This document shows, in pieces, positions 4,751 to 5,955 of a DNA stretch of 5,955 nucleotides. Position 1 is the stretch's first letter. The number at the start of each line of letters is the position of its first letter. Both the position numbers and the translations under genes were made by a program. Source of the stretch: an uncultured Bacteroidales bacterium (lineage in GTDB: Bacteria; Bacteroidota; Bacteroidia; Bacteroidales; Bacteroidaceae); NCBI GenBank assembly GCA_937914945.1, contig CALGJF010000034.1, positions 1 to 5,955 of the forward strand. Direction: 5' to 3'. The notes under the pieces are model-generated. The model was given only the letters and a program-made list of their open reading frames with translations, was not told where the DNA came from and ran no database searches.

Positions 4751-5794
4751 ATGGCAGAAATGAATTTTGGCGGAGTAATTGAGAATGTGATTACTCCCAA
4801 AGAGTTTTCTCTTGAGAAGGCTCGTGAGATTTTGAAAGACGAAACAATTGCAGTACTCGGCTATGGCGTGCAGGGCCCCGGACAGGCTTGTAACCTGCGC
4901 GACAATGGTTTCAACGTAATCGTTGGCCAGCGCGAGGGTAGCACATACGACAAGGCTGTTAAAGACGGTTGGGTTCCCGGTGAGACACTCTTCTCTATCG
5001 AGGAGGCTGCCGAGAAGGGTACTATCGTATGTATGTTGCTCTCTGACGCTGCTCAGATTGCTGTATGGCCCAAGGTTAAACCTTATCTCACAGCAGGCAA
5101 GGCTCTCTACTTCTCACACGGCTTTGGTATCAACTGGAGCGACAGAACAGGTATTGTTCCTCCCGCAGATATCGACGTTATCATGGTGGCTCCCAAGGGT
5201 TCGGGTACATCGTTGCGTACCATGTTCCTCGAGGGTCGTGGCTTGAACTCTTCATACGCTGTTTATCAGGATGTTACAGGCAAGGCTCTTAACCGTGTGC
5301 TTGCGTTCGGTATCGGTATCGGTTCGGGTTATATGTTCGAGACAACTTTCCAGCGCGAGGCTGTTTCCGACCTCACCGGTGAGCGTGGCTCGTTGATGGG
5401 TGCTATTCAGGGCCTTCTCTTGGCACAGTACGAGGTATTGCGCGAGAACGGTCATACACCCTCTGAGGCTTTCAACGAGACTGTTGAGGAGCTTACACAG
5501 TCGCTCATGCCTCTCTTCGCAAAGAATGGTATGGATTGGATGTATGCAAACTGCTCTACAACTGCACAGCGCGGTGCTCTCGATTGGATGACTCCTTTCC
5601 ACGATGCTATCAAGCCTGTTATGTATCAGTTGTACGATTCTGTTAAGACAGGTAAAGAGGCTCAGCGCTCTATCGACTCTAACTCACAGCCCGACTATCG
5701 CGAGAAACTCAACGCCGAACTTAAGGCTTTGCACGATAGCGAGATGTGGCGTACTGCCGAGGTTGTTCGCCAGCTTCGTCCCGAGAATAAGTAA
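4751..5794 (+). CDS. ilvC: Ketol-acid reductoisomerase, yeast Ilv5-like short form
   Basis: The 347-residue enzyme isomerises and reduces 2-acetolactate and 2-aceto-2-hydroxybutyrate to 2,3-dihydroxy acids with NAD(P)H and Mg2+. The N-terminal Rossmann domain carries GYGVQG (37-42); the cofactor-selecting loop is around GQREGSTYDKA (59-69). SHGF (122-125) contains His123. In the helical domain, SDLTGERGSLMG (206-217) supplies metal ligands Asp207 and Glu211, NETVEE (242-247) supplies Glu243 and Glu247, and CSTTAQRG (268-275) supplies substrate-binding Ser269. Blocks such as MVAPKGSGTSLR (145-156), EGRGLNSSYAV (161-171), and RENGHTPSEAFNETVEE (231-247) recall yeast Ilv5 rather than E. coli IlvC. 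Val40 stands where many family members have Ser. The N-terminus MAEMNFGG fits Bacteroidales homologues from memory. It lies 242 nt after ilvN, behind two palindromic repeats. None of its 17 Ile codons is ATA, in contrast to ilvN, suggesting high expression. Confidence 0.96.
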   Translation: MAEMNFGGVIENVITPKEFSLEKAREILKDETIAVLGYGVQGPGQACNLRDNGFNVIVGQREGSTYDKAVKDGWVPGETLFSIEEAAEKGTIVCMLLSDAAQIAVWPKVKPYLTAGKALYFSHGFGINWSDRTGIVPPADIDVIMVAPKGSGTSLRTMFLEGRGLNSSYAVYQDVTGKALNRVLAFGIGIGSGYMFETTFQREAVSDLTGERGSLMGAIQGLLLAQYEVLRENGHTPSEAFNETVEELTQSLMPLFAKNGMDWMYANCSTTAQRGALDWMTPFHDAIKPVMYQLYDSVKTGKEAQRSIDSNSQPDYREKLNAELKALHDSEMWRTAEVVRQLRPENK

Positions 5795-5815
5795 TCGGTT
5801 GATTATATGTAAATA

Positions 5816-5850
5816 GCATCGGGCTGTGTTCCACGAACACAGCCCGATGC
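5816..5850 (+). terminator. Perfect hairpin terminator after ilvC
   Basis: GCATCGGGCTGTGTT (5816-5830) and AACACAGCCCGATGC (5836-5850) form a perfect 15-bp stem with a CCACG loop, beginning 22 nt after the ilvC stop. The trailing sequence CTTTGTTAAT is only weakly T-rich, so termination may be imperfect, or the hairpin may mainly protect the mRNA 3' end. On the other strand the stem is preceded by no clear gene. It marks the probable end of the operon. Confidence 0.8.
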
Positions 5851-5866
5851 CTTTGTTAATAGAGCA

Positions 5867-5946
5867 AAGTTGAGAGCGAAAGCGAACAACTTCGACAATG
5901 CGAGCAGTGGAAGGTCGCACGTAGCACGGTGTAGTCGTGCCGTGCG
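5867..5946. repeat. Non-coding inverted-repeat tract at the right edge
   Basis: AAGTTG (5867-5872) and CAACTT (5887-5892) are perfect inverted repeats around a 14-nt loop containing two GCGAA motifs. Further on, CGCACG (5916-5921) pairs with CGTGCG (5941-5946), and directly inside it GCACG (5924-5928) pairs with CGTGC (5936-5940), giving an 11-bp hairpin with a 2-nt bulge and a GTGTAGT loop. I see no credible gene here. It could be another dispersed repeat family or part of an RNA element cut by the window edge; a tRNA cannot be completed from the bases shown. Confidence 0.45.
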
Positions 5947-5955
5947 GGTCACGAT

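Noticed and set aside
4518..4763. Short plus-strand open frame across the ilvN-ilvC gap, and a 166-codon minus-strand frame over the same area (4236-4736)
   Set aside because: Both are translations of the palindromic repeats. The repeated pieces (such as RCLTYAR) come from duplicated DNA units, not from a protein. The plus-strand frame also runs into ilvC.
5684..5920. Minus-strand open frame of 78 codons over the ilvC 3' end
   Set aside because: It runs antisense through the terminator hairpin and into ilvC, with no family resemblance.
5911..5955. Possible tRNA at the right edge (D-arm-like GTAGCAC...GTGC and GGGTCACGA-like end)
   Set aside because: A proper acceptor, anticodon and T-arm cannot be laid out with correct spacing in the available bases, and the sequence stops at the window edge.

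Overview
This window holds a complete branched-chain amino acid operon, ilvD-ilvB-ilvN-ilvC, all on the + strand. The host is very probably a member of the Bacteroidales (phylum Bacteroidota). The clues are a perfect Bacteroidetes-type promoter (TTTG-N20-TAnnTTTG), no Shine-Dalgarno sequences but A/T-rich start regions, a short ketol-acid reductoisomerase of the yeast Ilv5-like type, and dispersed 'GTCATTyTGA...GAATCTC' palindromic repeats. The genus cannot be named from this sequence.

Layout. Positions 1-36 are the truncated end of an inverted dispersed repeat. Positions 37-126 are AT-rich with no gene. A promoter at 127-158 opens a leader of about 240 nt. The leader encodes a 21-residue peptide (220-285) with a run of Ile, Leu and Val codons. 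It is followed by mutually exclusive RNA hairpins and an intrinsic terminator (312-343), which together form a textbook ribosome-mediated attenuator. Next come ilvD (dihydroxy-acid dehydratase, 406-2211), ilvB (acetolactate synthase large subunit, 2256-3950) and ilvN (its ACT-domain regulatory subunit, 3957-4508). A 242-nt gap follows, containing two tandem palindromic repeat units whose differences include a compensatory base pair. After a G-free A-rich start region comes ilvC (ketol-acid reductoisomerase, 4751-5794). A perfect 15-bp hairpin (5816-5850) closes the operon, and the last ~100 nt are non-coding but rich in inverted repeats.

How it works together. IlvB and IlvN condense pyruvate (or pyruvate plus 2-ketobutyrate) into acetohydroxy acids. 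IlvC isomerises and reduces these to dihydroxy acids, and IlvD dehydrates them to the 2-keto acids that become valine, isoleucine and, through the leu pathway, leucine. Control is predicted at two levels. The leader peptide would sense charged Ile, Leu and Val tRNA at the transcription level. IlvN, which keeps the residues that bind valine in E. coli IlvH, would give feedback inhibition at the enzyme level. ilvC differs from its neighbours in codon use and is separated from them by the structured repeats, which suggests its expression is tuned separately.
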